Below are positions 15,701 through 23,631 of a DNA stretch of 64,000 nt, piece by piece. The DNA is taken from the NCBI RefSeq assembly GCF_000299415.1, contig NZ_AMPG01000001.1:1612001-1676000 (forward strand). The letters are read 5' to 3'. Each line of letters starts with the position of its first letter. Within the stretch, counting starts at the first letter, position 1. The notes below the pieces were generated by a model that saw only the letters and a list, made by a program, of their open reading frames with translations, was not told the origin of the DNA and ran no database searches. The translations under genes were made by a program, and so were the position numbers. Origin of the DNA: Candidatus Microthrix parvicella Bio17-1 (lineage in GTDB: Bacteria; Actinomycetota; Acidimicrobiia; Acidimicrobiales; Microtrichaceae).

Positions 15701-16374
15701 CCAACCTCTTGCGAATCGGCACCTCACTGATCGATACCTTCACCTACACCGTGAGCGACGGCCACCTGACCGATACGGCAACGATCACGTTCACGGTGAC
15801 GCGGGAACTGCCGGCCGAGTGCACATCGGCACCGCCGCATGGATTTACCGACGTCACCGCCGGCGATTGGTACGACGGTCCGGTCGCCTGGGTCAAAGCC
15901 ATGGGGATCACGAGCGGGACAACCCCCACGTTGTACGGGCCTCACACCCGCACGACCAGAGCACAGATGGCCACCTTTCTGTGGGGGCTTCGCGGCAGGC
16001 CGACCGGCAACGCCAACCCCGGGTTCTCCGATGTGCCCTCAGACGCCTACTACGCCGAGGCGGTCGCCTACCTTGTCGGATCCGGCGTGACGAGTGGAAC
16101 ATCGGCAACCAGGTTCTCGCCCAACGCACCGGTCACCCGAGCACAGATGGCCACCTTCCTTTGGGCGCTGGCGGGGCAGCCGGCTACCGCCGCATCGAAT
16201 CCGTTCAACGACGTACCGGCCGGCAAGTACTACACGGTCCCGGCTACCTGGGCCGCCGAGGTGGGTATCACCACGGGGACCAGCCCCGGGGTGTTCTCGC
16301 CCGACAGCGCGGTCACACGAGCCCAAATGGCCACCTTCCTCCGTCACTACGTGTGCACAGTCGGCTACGCCTAA
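12703..16374 (+). CDS. Large secreted metzincin-like protease with PKD, Ig-like and SLH-like domains
   Basis: 1223 aa; start chosen at the ATG with GGAGG 4 nt upstream. The signal peptide covers residues 1-29. The peptidase has SSHELGHTFTLGHDG near residue 266 (HExxHxxxxGHD zinc site). After it come a prepeptidase-C-like beta domain (about 355-450), a PKD domain (about 458-543, with NWNFGDGT), and four to five tandem Ig/cadherin-like repeats (about 545-1040), two of them near-identical. Three C-terminal SLH-like repeats (about 1045-1223) have FSDV/TRAQMATFLW motifs. Probably anchored at the cell surface; substrate unknown. Confidence 0.85.
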   Translation: MSPRIYPVAAALALLATSFVVIPAEAGAQQGEPVPSAAPTTGDEAIEALGAGLPQAASDAGLSPAELTDRFTTDPSLQATPDGILTYDDPAPPAPPQARTGETDSAAFVPGSTFNLSSKPGANRTIYLDFLGGTVTDTYWNATYTGGAPIVVPPWDIDGNSATLSIAEQKIIQTAWHVVAEDFAPWDVNVTTANPGLAALERTNAADQVFGQRVMYSNSNHGMCTGCAGVAIIGAFDATGSYLGPAWAFTDTLYGEPKYYGDVSSHELGHTFTLGHDGTSGAAYYAGHDDWSPIMGSTAWRPIVQWSKGEYDDANRQEDDLSLIAANGVDLKPDDHGDTLATGTPITPATPVKGLINTSADIDQFTFDGSGPFTASLSLWDEHPNLDARLRLLNSAGSQVAASDPQKLGAPSLSVPSLAGGRYSIEVDGVGWGDPLGTGYTDYGSLGAYALSTSFNQAPIANGTITPTTVQYQGTLSYNASLSSDPDGTITAYNWNFGDGTTSTSASGTKAYSAPGSYTATLKVTDNKGATGTKTFAVTVNEPEAVDDTAATTEHGIVSVFVLANDIPSPAPSATIAAITQPAKGSASIFSMPSKGIRFDAGTDFDGLDTGETEDATFTYTRQQDGYTDTATVTVTVSGENDAPVAADSSKTTDEDTALTFAAPMSDVDVEPLTITKTTQPSAGSVTISGTNLVFNPGNDFQALRAGQTSQVTFTYTASDGDLTATGTITVTVTGLNDSPVAVNDTAATPQGTSASLDPTINDIDPEGDSLGVASVSAPNAGSATRVSPHEVRFTPSPADNALDDGESANRTFDYVVTDGAASDTGTVTVTVTGVNDRPVAANGSKTTDEDTVLTFAAPMSDVDVEPLTITKTTQPSAGSVTISGTNLVFNPGNAFQALGGGQTQQVSFTYTATDGDLTDTGTITITVTGVNDAPVAANDSYSAVAGQGLTFDPVTGHGADTDVDTAVSTLTVPALPSGGTGTISRVGATGFTYNPPPAANLLRIGTSLIDTFTYTVSDGHLTDTATITFTVTRELPAECTSAPPHGFTDVTAGDWYDGPVAWVKAMGITSGTTPTLYGPHTRTTRAQMATFLWGLRGRPTGNANPGFSDVPSDAYYAEAVAYLVGSGVTSGTSATRFSPNAPVTRAQMATFLWALAGQPATAASNPFNDVPAGKYYTVPATWAAEVGITTGTSPGVFSPDSAVTRAQMATFLRHYVCTVGYA
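14650..15501 (+). repeat. Two near-identical 267-bp Ig-like domain repeats
   Basis: Segments 14650-14916 and 15235-15501 align without indels (constant offset of 585 bp) and differ at few positions. They encode the same Ig-like unit (EDTxLTFAAPMSDVDVEPLTITKTTQPS). The segment between them is a related but diverged domain. The pattern points to recent duplication or gene conversion inside the secreted protease gene. Confidence 0.85.
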
Positions 16375-16602
16375 TGGGGTTGCTGGGTTCGTGAGAGTCT
16401 GGCTTCGAGCCGCTGGCCGGTGAGCACTCTTGCCGCCTGGAGCCCTCCGGGATTCCTAGGGTTAGATCGTGCCCCGGCTGGCAGGTTCGGGTTGCCCATC
16501 AAGCGCTCATGGGGTGTCGTGCCGTAGAGCACTGATCCATTAGGTCGCCGCTCGGGAAGCCCGCAGGCTCACCATGTTGAACCACAACCGAGGAGGCACA
16601 CC

Positions 16603-17829
16603 ATGAAAGTGTTCGTGGGCGATGACTGGGCCGAAGCCCATCACGACGTCCATCTGATGGGCGAGACCGGCGAGAAGCTGGCTGCGAAACGGTTGCCTGA
16701 GGGGCTCGATGGGATCGCGGGTCTTCATGCGTTGATCGCCGAACACACCACCGATCCGACGGAGGTGATCGTGGGGATCGAGACCGAGCGGGGCTTGTGG
16801 GTCCAAGCGCTGATCGCCGCCGAGTATCAGGTGTACGCGATCAACCCGTTGTCGGTCTCGCGTTACAGGGACCGCCACAACGTCGCCGGCGCGAAGTCAG
16901 ACCCTGGCGACGCGAAACTGTTGGCTGATCTGGTGCGCACCGATCGGCACAACCATCGGCCTGTCGCCGGTGACACCGACCAGGCCGACGGGCTGAAAGT
17001 CCTCGCACGTGCCCACCAGAATCTGATCTGGGACCGGACCCGTCACACCAACCGGCTCCGCAACGACCTCCGCGAGTTCTTCCCCGCCGCACTGTTGGCG
17101 TTCGAGAGCCTTGCCGACCGGGACACGATCGCGGTGTTGACTAAAGCTCCGCACCCCGATCAGGCCCGACGGTTGTCGATCGCCCAGATCCGTTCGGCGC
17201 TCCGAAAAGGCGGACGTCAACGGAACCTCGACCGGCGGGCCTCCGAGATCCAACAGGCGTTGCGGACCCCTCAACTCGACGCACCGCCAGCAGTGACGAC
17301 AGCGTTCGCTGCGACCACCAAAGCGCTGGTCGAGGTCATCGCCGGGCTCAACACCAGCATTGCTGAACTCGAGACCGAGCTGGCCGCCCATTTTGATGAA
17401 CACCCGGACGCCGACATCTACCTCTCCCTGCCAGGACTCGGTGTTGTGCTCGGCGCCCGGGTGCTCGCAGAGTTCGGGGACGACCCCGACCGCTACGACA
17501 ACGCCAAGTCTCGCAGGAACTACGCGGGCACGTCACCGCTCACCATCGCCTCAGGCAAGAAACACGCCGTGCTCGCCCGCCATGTCCGCAACCGGCGTCT
17601 CTACGACGCCATCGACCAATGGGCGTTCTGCGCGATCACAGCGAGCCCCGGCTGCCGAGAGTTCTACGACCAACACCGTGCTGCCGGTGACCTCCACCAC
17701 CAAGCACTCAGAGCGCTCGGGAACCGGCTCGTCGGCTACCTCCACGGATGCCTTCGAACCCGCACCCACTACGACGAACACACCGCCTGGGCACACCGTC
17801 AACCAGCACAAACACAGATTGCTGCTTGA
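16603..17829 (+). CDS. IS110-family transposase
   Basis: 408 aa, full length and intact. The N-terminal DEDD RuvC-like domain has FVGDDWAEAHHDV, GIETERG and KSDPGDAKLLADLVRTD. The C-terminal Transposase_20 domain has LPGLGVVLGARVLAEFGD and NYAGTSPLTIASGK. The family moves without conventional inverted repeats or target duplications, so the element ends cannot be fixed here. The ATG has GGAGG 8 nt upstream. The noncoding stretch 16375-16602 before it is presumably IS left end. Confidence 0.92.
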   Translation: MKVFVGDDWAEAHHDVHLMGETGEKLAAKRLPEGLDGIAGLHALIAEHTTDPTEVIVGIETERGLWVQALIAAEYQVYAINPLSVSRYRDRHNVAGAKSDPGDAKLLADLVRTDRHNHRPVAGDTDQADGLKVLARAHQNLIWDRTRHTNRLRNDLREFFPAALLAFESLADRDTIAVLTKAPHPDQARRLSIAQIRSALRKGGRQRNLDRRASEIQQALRTPQLDAPPAVTTAFAATTKALVEVIAGLNTSIAELETELAAHFDEHPDADIYLSLPGLGVVLGARVLAEFGDDPDRYDNAKSRRNYAGTSPLTIASGKKHAVLARHVRNRRLYDAIDQWAFCAITASPGCREFYDQHRAAGDLHHQALRALGNRLVGYLHGCLRTRTHYDEHTAWAHRQPAQTQIAA

Positions 17830-17854
17830 CACCTTCCACCCCTGGGGTGTCTAA

Positions 17855-17880
17855 CCCAGACCTTTCAGTTGTGGTCTGGG
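17855..17880. terminator. Hairpin between the IS110 gene and the IS1380 remnant
   Basis: CCCAGACC (17855-17862) pairs with GGTCTGGG (17873-17880). It lies 26 bp after the IS110 transposase stop. It could terminate that gene, or be the outer end of the neighbouring IS1380-type element. There is no U-run. The remaining 17881-18039 shows nothing coding. Confidence 0.4.
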
Positions 17881-18039
17881 GTGAGGCTGTCGGGGTGTGA
17901 GCCGTTGATGGCCTGAACCGTGACGCTCTGAATGGTGCTCGGGTGCTGGTGGGGCGTGTTGAAGTAGGAGTCGCGGGTGGCGGGTTGTGTGCGGCCGGGC
18001 GGGTGTGGGTGCTGAGGGCGGCGGGCTCAGCATGCCCGG

Positions 18040-18735
18040 TCAGGTGACGGCGCGGATGTGGTGGGCCCGGTCGAACGCGTCAAGGAGTTGGTCGGTCCAT
18101 GGCCAGGTGTCCGAGAGGTTGAGGCTGTCCTGTCGGGAGTTGCGGGTGACGGTGGCGGCGGTGTGGAACAGGCAGTAGCGAAGCCGTTTCGGTTGGGCTT
18201 TCGCGAGTTCACCGTTCAGGCAGAGCAGTTGGGTCCACGCGATCAGGTCTTGGGCGCACAACATGGTTGTGACCCAGGCCTGGTTGATCGCGAACGACGC
18301 TGACGGCAGATTCGCGAGGCCGGTGTCTTTCGCGTCAGCGATGCGCTGTTCGACTCGGCCCCGTCCGCGGTAGAGCGCTTCGAGGTAGGCGATGTCAGCA
18401 TCGGCCAGGTTGGTGACACACACCTGGAACCGGTGGCCGGCTTCGTCGGTGAACGTCAGTTGCGCGCCGGGGTGACACGGTTCGCGTCGGGCGATCATCC
18501 GGGTTCCTTCGGGCCATCCGGTCAGGTCGACCCGGCCGGTCAACTCACACACCACCGCGTGTTCGCGTTCTTCGGTCCCGTCGGGAGTGACTGCTGGAAC
18601 CCAGTGGTGGTCTGGTGTTTCGACCAGGACCTTGGCGATGTTGATGTTGAGTTCGTGGCCGACCACGAACCGGACGTCACGCTCCACACAGGCCTCGAGG
18701 AACTGGTGGGCGTTATGAGGGAGAATTCCACGGTG
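18040..18735 (-). pseudogene. IS1380-family transposase remnant, N-terminus lost
   Basis: The readable C-terminal half (HNAHQFLEACVERDVRFVVGHEL, YRGRGRVEQRIADAKDTGLANLP, INQAWVTTMLCAQDLIAWTQLLCL) is typical of IS1380 transposases. Similarity stops abruptly near 18735, just ahead of where the family has its DSAG catalytic region, so at least the first half is missing. The first ATG in the surviving frame (18687) is fortuitous. Not functional. Confidence 0.8.
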
Positions 18736-19162
18736 CCAACCAGCGCGAGATATCCGTGGGCCTCTGGTAACTCATCCGGGGTCTCCACCTGCTCGATGCT
18801 GGTGCTGCAGAGCTCGGCGAAGCTAGGGCGGACTTGGTCTGCAAGCGATCAGCCGTTCAGAGACGGGCCTACCAGATCGGCGCTAGGGGCCGCTGATGCT
18901 CTCGTCGGCTCGGCTGACACCTCCGCCGCCAGCAACGAATGCTGAACCACAGCCAGACTGTTGCCAGTAGCGGACGATGCGGAGGTAGGCTCCATCTTGG
19001 CTCCAATGACTGGGGACTCCAGCAGGGCGACACTGGCCGACGCCTGCCCAAACTTGAAACTCATACCCCAAGAGGTCGCTGAACCACAAGAGCGCTCAAA
19101 GAATCCGCTGAGGTGTGATGGGCAAGCCGATCGAACCTCACTCATCCCTGCCATCTGCTGAC
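18736..19162. other. Gene-free stretch before the integrative element
   Basis: No recognisable gene on either strand. The open frames (about 100 codons at most) have no family resemblance or RBS. Probably scrambled DNA between the IS1380 remnant and the outer attachment site. Confidence 0.5.
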
Positions 19163-19250
19163 GGCTGCTTCCCAGTCGACCGTATGGATGTAGATGGCGG
19201 AGGGAGGGGGATTCGAACCCTCGGAGGCTTGCACCTCAACGGTTTTCAAG
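19163..19250 (-). repeat. Attachment-site copy 1 (partial tRNA-Ser 3' half plus downstream flank)
   Basis: 88 bp in direct orientation, matching 27301-27388 at all but three positions. It covers the 3' half of tRNA-Ser(TGA) from the anticodon loop to the encoded CCA plus 32 bp beyond. The tRNA 5' half is missing. Read as the distal attachment site (attR-like) of an island integrated at the tRNA gene. Confidence 0.85.
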
Positions 19251-19344
19251 TGCGGCCGAGGGCTGTTCGAACCTGCTGCAAGCTGTGTGATCCCGAGGGC
19301 TCGCGAGGTGCCCCGTCGGGCCGCACTACCTCCCACAGCCGATC

Positions 19345-19367
19345 GGATGGGATTCTGGATGGGATGA
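19345..19367. repeat. Integrase arm-type repeat, left end
   Basis: The double motif GGATGGGATT-CT-GGATGGGATGA differs at one base from 27231-27253. One copy lies just inside each outer attachment repeat, in the order core-arm here and arm-core at the other end. Function as integrase arm sites is inferred from this placement. Confidence 0.5.
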
Positions 19368-19453
19368 ACAATTCTCAATTGTGAACCTGTGTTGGGGTCG
19401 GTCGTTGCGGGCAGCGGCTCACCAAATTCGGCACGGTCTGGCGTCCAGTCGGC

Positions 19454-19497
19454 TCATTCACGGTTGTGCAAGTACTCATTCACGGTTGTGCAAGTAC
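19454..19497 (+). repeat. Perfect 22-bp tandem repeat at the 3' end of the AlbA_2 gene
   Basis: 19454-19475 and 19476-19497 are identical (unit begins TCATTCACGG and ends CAAGTAC). The unit covers the last codons and stop of the minus-strand gene at 19480-21141, so its end has been duplicated just past the stop. The rest of 19251-19453 shows only the arm-type repeat. Confidence 0.85.
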
Positions 19498-21141
19498 GTA
19501 GTAGGCGCCGCGCTTCTGGCCGCGCATATCGAGCTTCCCGGCGTCGACCATGCGACCGAGCAGTCTGGTCGCTTGGGCTGGTTTCAGCTGGCACAATTCG
19601 ACGACCCCCGATCGGCTGATCCTGTCGTACCTATCGACGTAGGTCAGGATCATTTGCTCATGTTGGAGAGTGTCGAAGCCGCGTGTTCGCACGTACTCGG
19701 CCTGTTCTCCGAGTTGCTCGTACACCGATGAAGCCAGGTGGTACGAGCGACCCTTTCGCTCACCTCTTGCTTCCAGCAGTCCCTGCTCGACCAGCTTGTT
19801 GAGTTCGGCACGCGCCTCATCGACGGAAACTTGGAGCACCTCGGCTGTTCGGTCCGAGGTGATGCGACGCTCCTGGCGCACCTCGTGGAGCACCTGGAGG
19901 AACCGCAGGTCGACCATCCCCGCGTTGCGAGAGCGGACACTTGCGATGAAGGCGGCAAGCTCTTGATCGGCCGGCCCAGAACGCATCCGGACCTCGACCC
20001 AGTCGTTTGTGGATCGCGAGTAATCGGGCGCCGGCCGGCCGAGTTCGAGTTGGCCGGCGAAGACGCGGTTGATCCCTCGCCCCGTCCGTTCAACCAGGCC
20101 TGCCCGTTTGAAGGCATCGGCCAAGAGCGGGTTCCGCGGTTTGGGGGGTACGGACAACAGGTTGTGGATCGTGATGCCGTCGGGAAACGCGCCGGGGCTC
20201 GTTATCGAGAGGACATCGTTCTCGATCGCAACTCGAACCTGCCCCACCAGGCCATAGTTTCGGTGCACGAGTGCATTGGCGATCGTCTCGCGGATCGCAA
20301 CGTCGGAGTAGCGAGGCAGCCCGACTCGCAAAAGCCCGTGCTCAACTTCCTCCTCCAGGTTGAAGGGGGCGATGGCACTGCTGAGTTCGGTCATCGCCCG
20401 AACCAGCGGGATCCGCTGGATCCGGTTCGCTTGCACCCCGCTCGATTGGTCAAGTACTTGAAACGCAACTTCGTGCGTCGGCACGAATCGCCTCAGCGCC
20501 TGTTCAGTGCCGAACATCAGAACCGCGCCCACCACGAGGTCACCGTCAACCGTCCGGAACCCAAGGGCTGAGATCAGATCTTCGGTCGACAATTCGGCCA
20601 GCGTTCGATCGCCGATCGTGCGTACCGACTCACGGAAACGGCCGATCTCGATCTCGCCAAGGTCGTCGCTGGTCGCGTCGGGGACCGGCATTGCTGACAG
20701 GTCGCGCTGTCCGATCGAGGCAAGTCGAGCGATCGCATCGTGCGGCTGCATAGGTAGACACTGTGCGTCGCCGTTGACATCGAGCGCTCGTCGAACGTAG
20801 ACACCTGAGGTCGTCGAGACCAGCGACGTCTGCTTCGGCACTTCGATCACGATGACCGTCTTGCCGCCGACGTCAACTGTCGACGCCGTCACGTTGACAG
20901 GCGGAGACGTCGTGTTCGCAACGAGCGCAGGGAGGCGTTCAGGTTCAGTGGCCTTGCCATGGCGCGGCCGAGCGCCGATCACGGCGCCATCGTCGTCAAC
21001 CCCGATGAGTAGAAGCCCGCCGTCGCCGTTCGCCAGGCAGACCACGTTCGTGGTCAGCTCCGAATCGTTGATGTCCCGCTTGAACTCAAGGCTGTAGCTC
21101 TCGCCCCCACCGATGAGTCGCTCGAGGTCGGCCGCCAGCAT
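19480..21141 (-). CDS. AlbA_2/Schlafen-type ATP-binding protein (RecG-like regulator)
   Basis: 553 aa. The N-terminal AlbA_2 domain has ESYSLEFKRDINDSELTTNVVCLANGDGGLLLIGVDDDG (about residues 13-51). A HATPase_c_4 domain follows (RETIANALVHRNYG, SPGAFPDG, RNPLLADAFKRAGLVERTGRGI; about residues 285-375). Two winged-helix-like segments end the protein (about 410-550). Such proteins are annotated as putative transcriptional regulators or ATP-dependent DNA-binding proteins and are common on islands. Start at 21141 is supported by the conserved beginning of the domain. Role here unknown; defence or element regulation is possible. Confidence 0.82.
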   Translation of the reverse strand: MLAADLERLIGGGESYSLEFKRDINDSELTTNVVCLANGDGGLLLIGVDDDGAVIGARPRHGKATEPERLPALVANTTSPPVNVTASTVDVGGKTVIVIEVPKQTSLVSTTSGVYVRRALDVNGDAQCLPMQPHDAIARLASIGQRDLSAMPVPDATSDDLGEIEIGRFRESVRTIGDRTLAELSTEDLISALGFRTVDGDLVVGAVLMFGTEQALRRFVPTHEVAFQVLDQSSGVQANRIQRIPLVRAMTELSSAIAPFNLEEEVEHGLLRVGLPRYSDVAIRETIANALVHRNYGLVGQVRVAIENDVLSITSPGAFPDGITIHNLLSVPPKPRNPLLADAFKRAGLVERTGRGINRVFAGQLELGRPAPDYSRSTNDWVEVRMRSGPADQELAAFIASVRSRNAGMVDLRFLQVLHEVRQERRITSDRTAEVLQVSVDEARAELNKLVEQGLLEARGERKGRSYHLASSVYEQLGEQAEYVRTRGFDTLQHEQMILTYVDRYDRISRSGVVELCQLKPAQATRLLGRMVDAGKLDMRGQKRGAYYVLAQP

Positions 21142-21146
21142 GAGCG

Positions 21147-21202
21147 AGTTATACCACAGTTATGCAACGCCACCTGGAGTTATGTCATTCGGTGGCATAA
21201 CT
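21147..21202. promoter_or_regulatory. Repeated AGTTAT/ATAACT motifs upstream of the AlbA_2 gene
   Basis: AGTTAT occurs at 21147, 21158 and 21178 and inverted as ATAACT at 21197-21202. GTTATG...CCACC and GGTGG-CATAAC form a dyad. The block is AT-rich and begins 6 bp ahead of the start codon at 21141, so it looks like an operator region, possibly autoregulatory. The rest of 21203-21515 shows nothing coding. Confidence 0.5.
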
Positions 21203-21515
21203 ATGACACGGACGGCAAACCTTCTGTGGATAAGTCGATCACCTGTGGCTACTGGTGCCGCTCAGAGACGGCGGTCTGGCCCTGGGCCGCTTGTGGCACG
21301 ACACACCGAGCGCGCGGCACGTGCCCGGCCGCGCCAGCGCAGCACGTTGCGAGATCCCCACTACGAAATCGGCGGGGACGCAGGCAGACACATCTCGAAG
21401 CCGGTCTCAGAGCCCGTCGCCTGCAACTCGGCAGCAGCCACCCGGAAAGATGCCAGCAGCTGATCCGGAGACCACTTGCTTCGGGCCATTTTCAAGTCCC
21501 CGTAAGGGAGTTGGG

Positions 21516-21573
21516 TGGCGGAGGGAGGGGGATTCGAACCCCCGGAGGCTTGCACCTCAACGGTTTTCAAGAC
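21516..21573 (-). repeat. Attachment-site copy 2 (58 bp of tRNA-Ser 3' half)
   Basis: Identical over 58 bp to 27333-27390, that is from the encoded CCA through the anticodon stem of tRNA-Ser(TGA). It lacks the tRNA 5' half. Unlike copy 1 it shares no sequence beyond the CCA. Its perfect identity suggests a more recent integration event than the outer copy. Confidence 0.85.
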
Positions 21574-22037
21574 GCTTGATCAGCCCTTCTGTACCCCCGG
21601 AAACCCCTAGAAACCGCGGCGGCCTAGTAGTTCCTTAGGACTTCATAGCCCCATTGAGAGTTCCAATCATGGCCATTTTCATGGCCAAACTGTCCCGCTG
21701 GTTAGACGGCGCAATACCGCTGCTATGGCTAGCGCACGCGGGACGGCCGGACGTGCGCATCGCCGCTGGTGCCAAGCTCTCGGGCCGGGGCTGAACCCAC
21801 CCCAGCGTCACCCACGAACGTGGCGCTCAACAGGTGAGAGGTTGCGTTGTCGGAGAAGTAGGGACTGCAGCCGATGCTGTTCCCGCGTTTCGGGGAGTAC
21901 ATCGGTGTCGGCATCGCCGTCGTCCCGACGAAGCAGGCTGGTCGTTACAGCGAGCCAACCCGAGCAAGGTAGGGCTGGCCCGGCTGTCGCAGGTGGCAAA
22001 GGGAGCCGGTAACCGCAATGATTGGTGACGGACAGGG
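21574..22037. other. Gene-free stretch with a short direct repeat
   Basis: No coding sequence I can support. TCATGGCCA occurs twice with a 3-bp spacer at about 21668-21688, immediately inside attachment copy 2. It may be an arm-type site of a second integrase, or incidental. Confidence 0.45.
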
Positions 22038-22619
22038 TCAACTGAGGTCCAGGGTCAAATAGTTGTTGTATGGGTCGGAGTCATTTTCCGGAGGGTTGCT
22101 GGCGCTGTAGACCTCCGCCCTGGCTTGAGTTCCGGCAAACCTTTCAGGACGTTCCAGGTCGATTTCCACCCGGAACGGATTGCCCTTTTCCAGCGAAGTC
22201 TGCCACGAACACCTCAACTTGCCATTTTGCACGTCGCTACAGTGATCGCCGCTACTGAGTTCAGTCGCTTCCGTGCCGTCCGGAACATATACGACGAGGT
22301 TTAGGCCACGAGCCGACTCCTTGTCGAGCACTGCGACTGAGAGTTCAAGGGTCGCGCCGGTGTCGCTCGTCTCCGAGACACTGCCTGTGACCGCTATATC
22401 AGCACGGTTGAGGTCGGCGCGCTCCCAATCCGCCCTGGCCTGCGCCTCCGGTGACATTGGAGGCTCACCGCCCAGGATTAGATCAGCTTCAGAACTACCG
22501 GCTGCGGAAGAATCTGACTCGTCGGAGCAGCCCCCCAACACGATCAGACCAAGGCAGACCGCCATGGCCGCCAAGAACCTCTTTGGCGGCAATGAAGTCG
22601 TTAGTTCTACGTTTCGCAT
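22038..22619 (-). CDS. Lipoprotein of unknown function
   Basis: 193 aa. The signal peptide ends in the lipobox LGGCS (Cys near residue 31). A Ser/Glu-rich linker follows, then a beta-rich domain with two cysteines (DHCSDV and LRCSW) reminiscent of DUF11/Ig-like surface domains (LELSVAVLD...LNLVVYVPDG). Start at the ATG at 22619 (GGAGG 10 nt upstream). It overlaps the end of the RTX remnant by 13 bp, so the two were probably co-transcribed. Confidence 0.65.
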   Translation of the reverse strand: MRNVELTTSLPPKRFLAAMAVCLGLIVLGGCSDESDSSAAGSSEADLILGGEPPMSPEAQARADWERADLNRADIAVTGSVSETSDTGATLELSVAVLDKESARGLNLVVYVPDGTEATELSSGDHCSDVQNGKLRCSWQTSLEKGNPFRVEIDLERPERFAGTQARAEVYSASNPPENDSDPYNNYLTLDLS

Positions 22620-23182
22620 CCTCTCACTACCTCCAGGCTGGCGCACGTGTCGGTGCTCCGGCCACCGTATCCAGTGTCATTTCCGTTTCCTCCGGACAGA
22701 TCGTCGTTGCCAGCTGAGCCGCTGAGGTGGTCGGCGCCGCGTCCTCCTCGGATCGTGTCGCGTCCTGCTTGACCGTCGATGATGTCCGGGCCTGCTCCGC
22801 CACGGAGCTCGTCGTTGCCGCCGCCACCTGTGGCGCCATCTGCTCCCGGCCCGCCGTAGAGCTGGTGTGCCTCTGCGTTGCCTCGAATGTTGTCTTCGCC
22901 GCGGCCGCTGCTGGCAAGGTCGTCACCGTCGCCGCGTCGAAGGACGTCTGCTCCTCGGCCTCCTCGCAACTCGTCGCCACCAGGTCCTCCGGTGAGGGTG
23001 TCGTCGCCGCCGAGCCCGCATATGACATCGTCTCCGTCGGTGCCGACGAGGACGTCATCGCCGTCGGTCCCAACGATTGTGCAGGACGACTCGTCCATGA
23101 CCTCCACGGTGAGGGTGCCGGTCGAGCAGGTGCCCTGATCGTCACATACCTGGTAGGTGAATGTGTCGGTCCCTGTGGTCAT
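22607..23182 (-). pseudogene. C-terminal remnant of an RTX (haemolysin-type Ca-binding) surface protein
   Basis: The readable part begins mid-domain with GTDTFTYQVCDDQGTCSTGTLTVEV, the end of a cadherin/Ig-like repeat. It continues into about 10 RTX nonapeptide-like units (GTDGDDVLVGTDGDDVICG, GGDDTLTGGPGGDEL). No signal peptide or upstream domains are present; ahead of residue 1 the frame is unrelated sequence. Such proteins are normally far longer, so this is a 5'-truncated gene. A short expressed fragment cannot be excluded. Confidence 0.65.
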
Positions 23183-23354
23183 GACAGCGATATATGAGAT
23201 CCGTGGCGTGTCGTCACACCTACTAGACGCCACCGCCCAGGCGTTCTGTTGCACCCTGCACGCAACCAGCCGCGCTGCTGCTGACGGATCTGAGCTCGAG
23301 GATGGAGCTTCTCGCACATCGCCAGGCGCATTCGCAGGCCTACCTCCGCCGCCG

Positions 23355-23402
23355 GTGATCTCGCCTGGTGACCGGGTTGCCCGTCGTGAGGGCGCCTCGT
23401 GA
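23355..23402 (+). pseudogene. Decayed 3' end of a second HTH/antitoxin-type gene
   Basis: This segment, ending ARREGAS-stop, closely resembles the 3' end of the intact HTH gene at 24130-24537 (ARRDSAS-stop), including bases just past the stop codon (GCGCCTCGTGA-CGAC). Upstream similarity fades within about 40 bp. It is a relic of a paralogous copy. Confidence 0.45.
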
Positions 23403-23487
23403 GCGACGATATCTCGGGCGAGTCGACATCGGGTTGCCCGCGCCCGAAGATCGACGCTGAACCAACGTCGTCAACGAGTCGCTGGCT

Positions 23488-23631
23488 TCACTCGGTCCCA
23501 ACTCTGCCCGTGGCCGCCTGGTAGGCAGCGTGGCCTCCGCGCGGTCCAATGGCGAGCACTTCGACGGTGTCGGGTTCCTGCTCGTCAGGAGTACGAGTCG
23601 GGTCGTCGGCCGACGGCCTGGGCGGCTTCAT
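23488..23631 (-). pseudogene. Truncated RelE/ParE-like toxin
   Basis: 47 codons starting at an ATG inside the antitoxin gene. The second half, DTVEVLAIGPRGGHAAYQAA, matches the C-terminal strand and tail of RelE-family toxins, which are normally 85-95 aa. The body of the toxin between the first few residues (MKPPRPSADDP) and this strand is missing. It overlaps the Phd-like gene by 47 bp, the usual coupling. An intact micro-protein is possible; a toxin disarmed by internal deletion is more likely. Confidence 0.55.

Noticed and set aside
18540-18788. Second frame upstream of the IS1380 remnant as its continuation across a frameshift
   Set aside because: Its sequence beyond about 18735 does not resemble the N-terminal half of IS1380 transposases, so truncation rather than a simple frameshift is the better reading.
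18849-19154. 101-codon minus-strand frame between the IS1380 remnant and the att copy
   Set aside because: No RBS or family motif, and competing frames of similar length overlap it.
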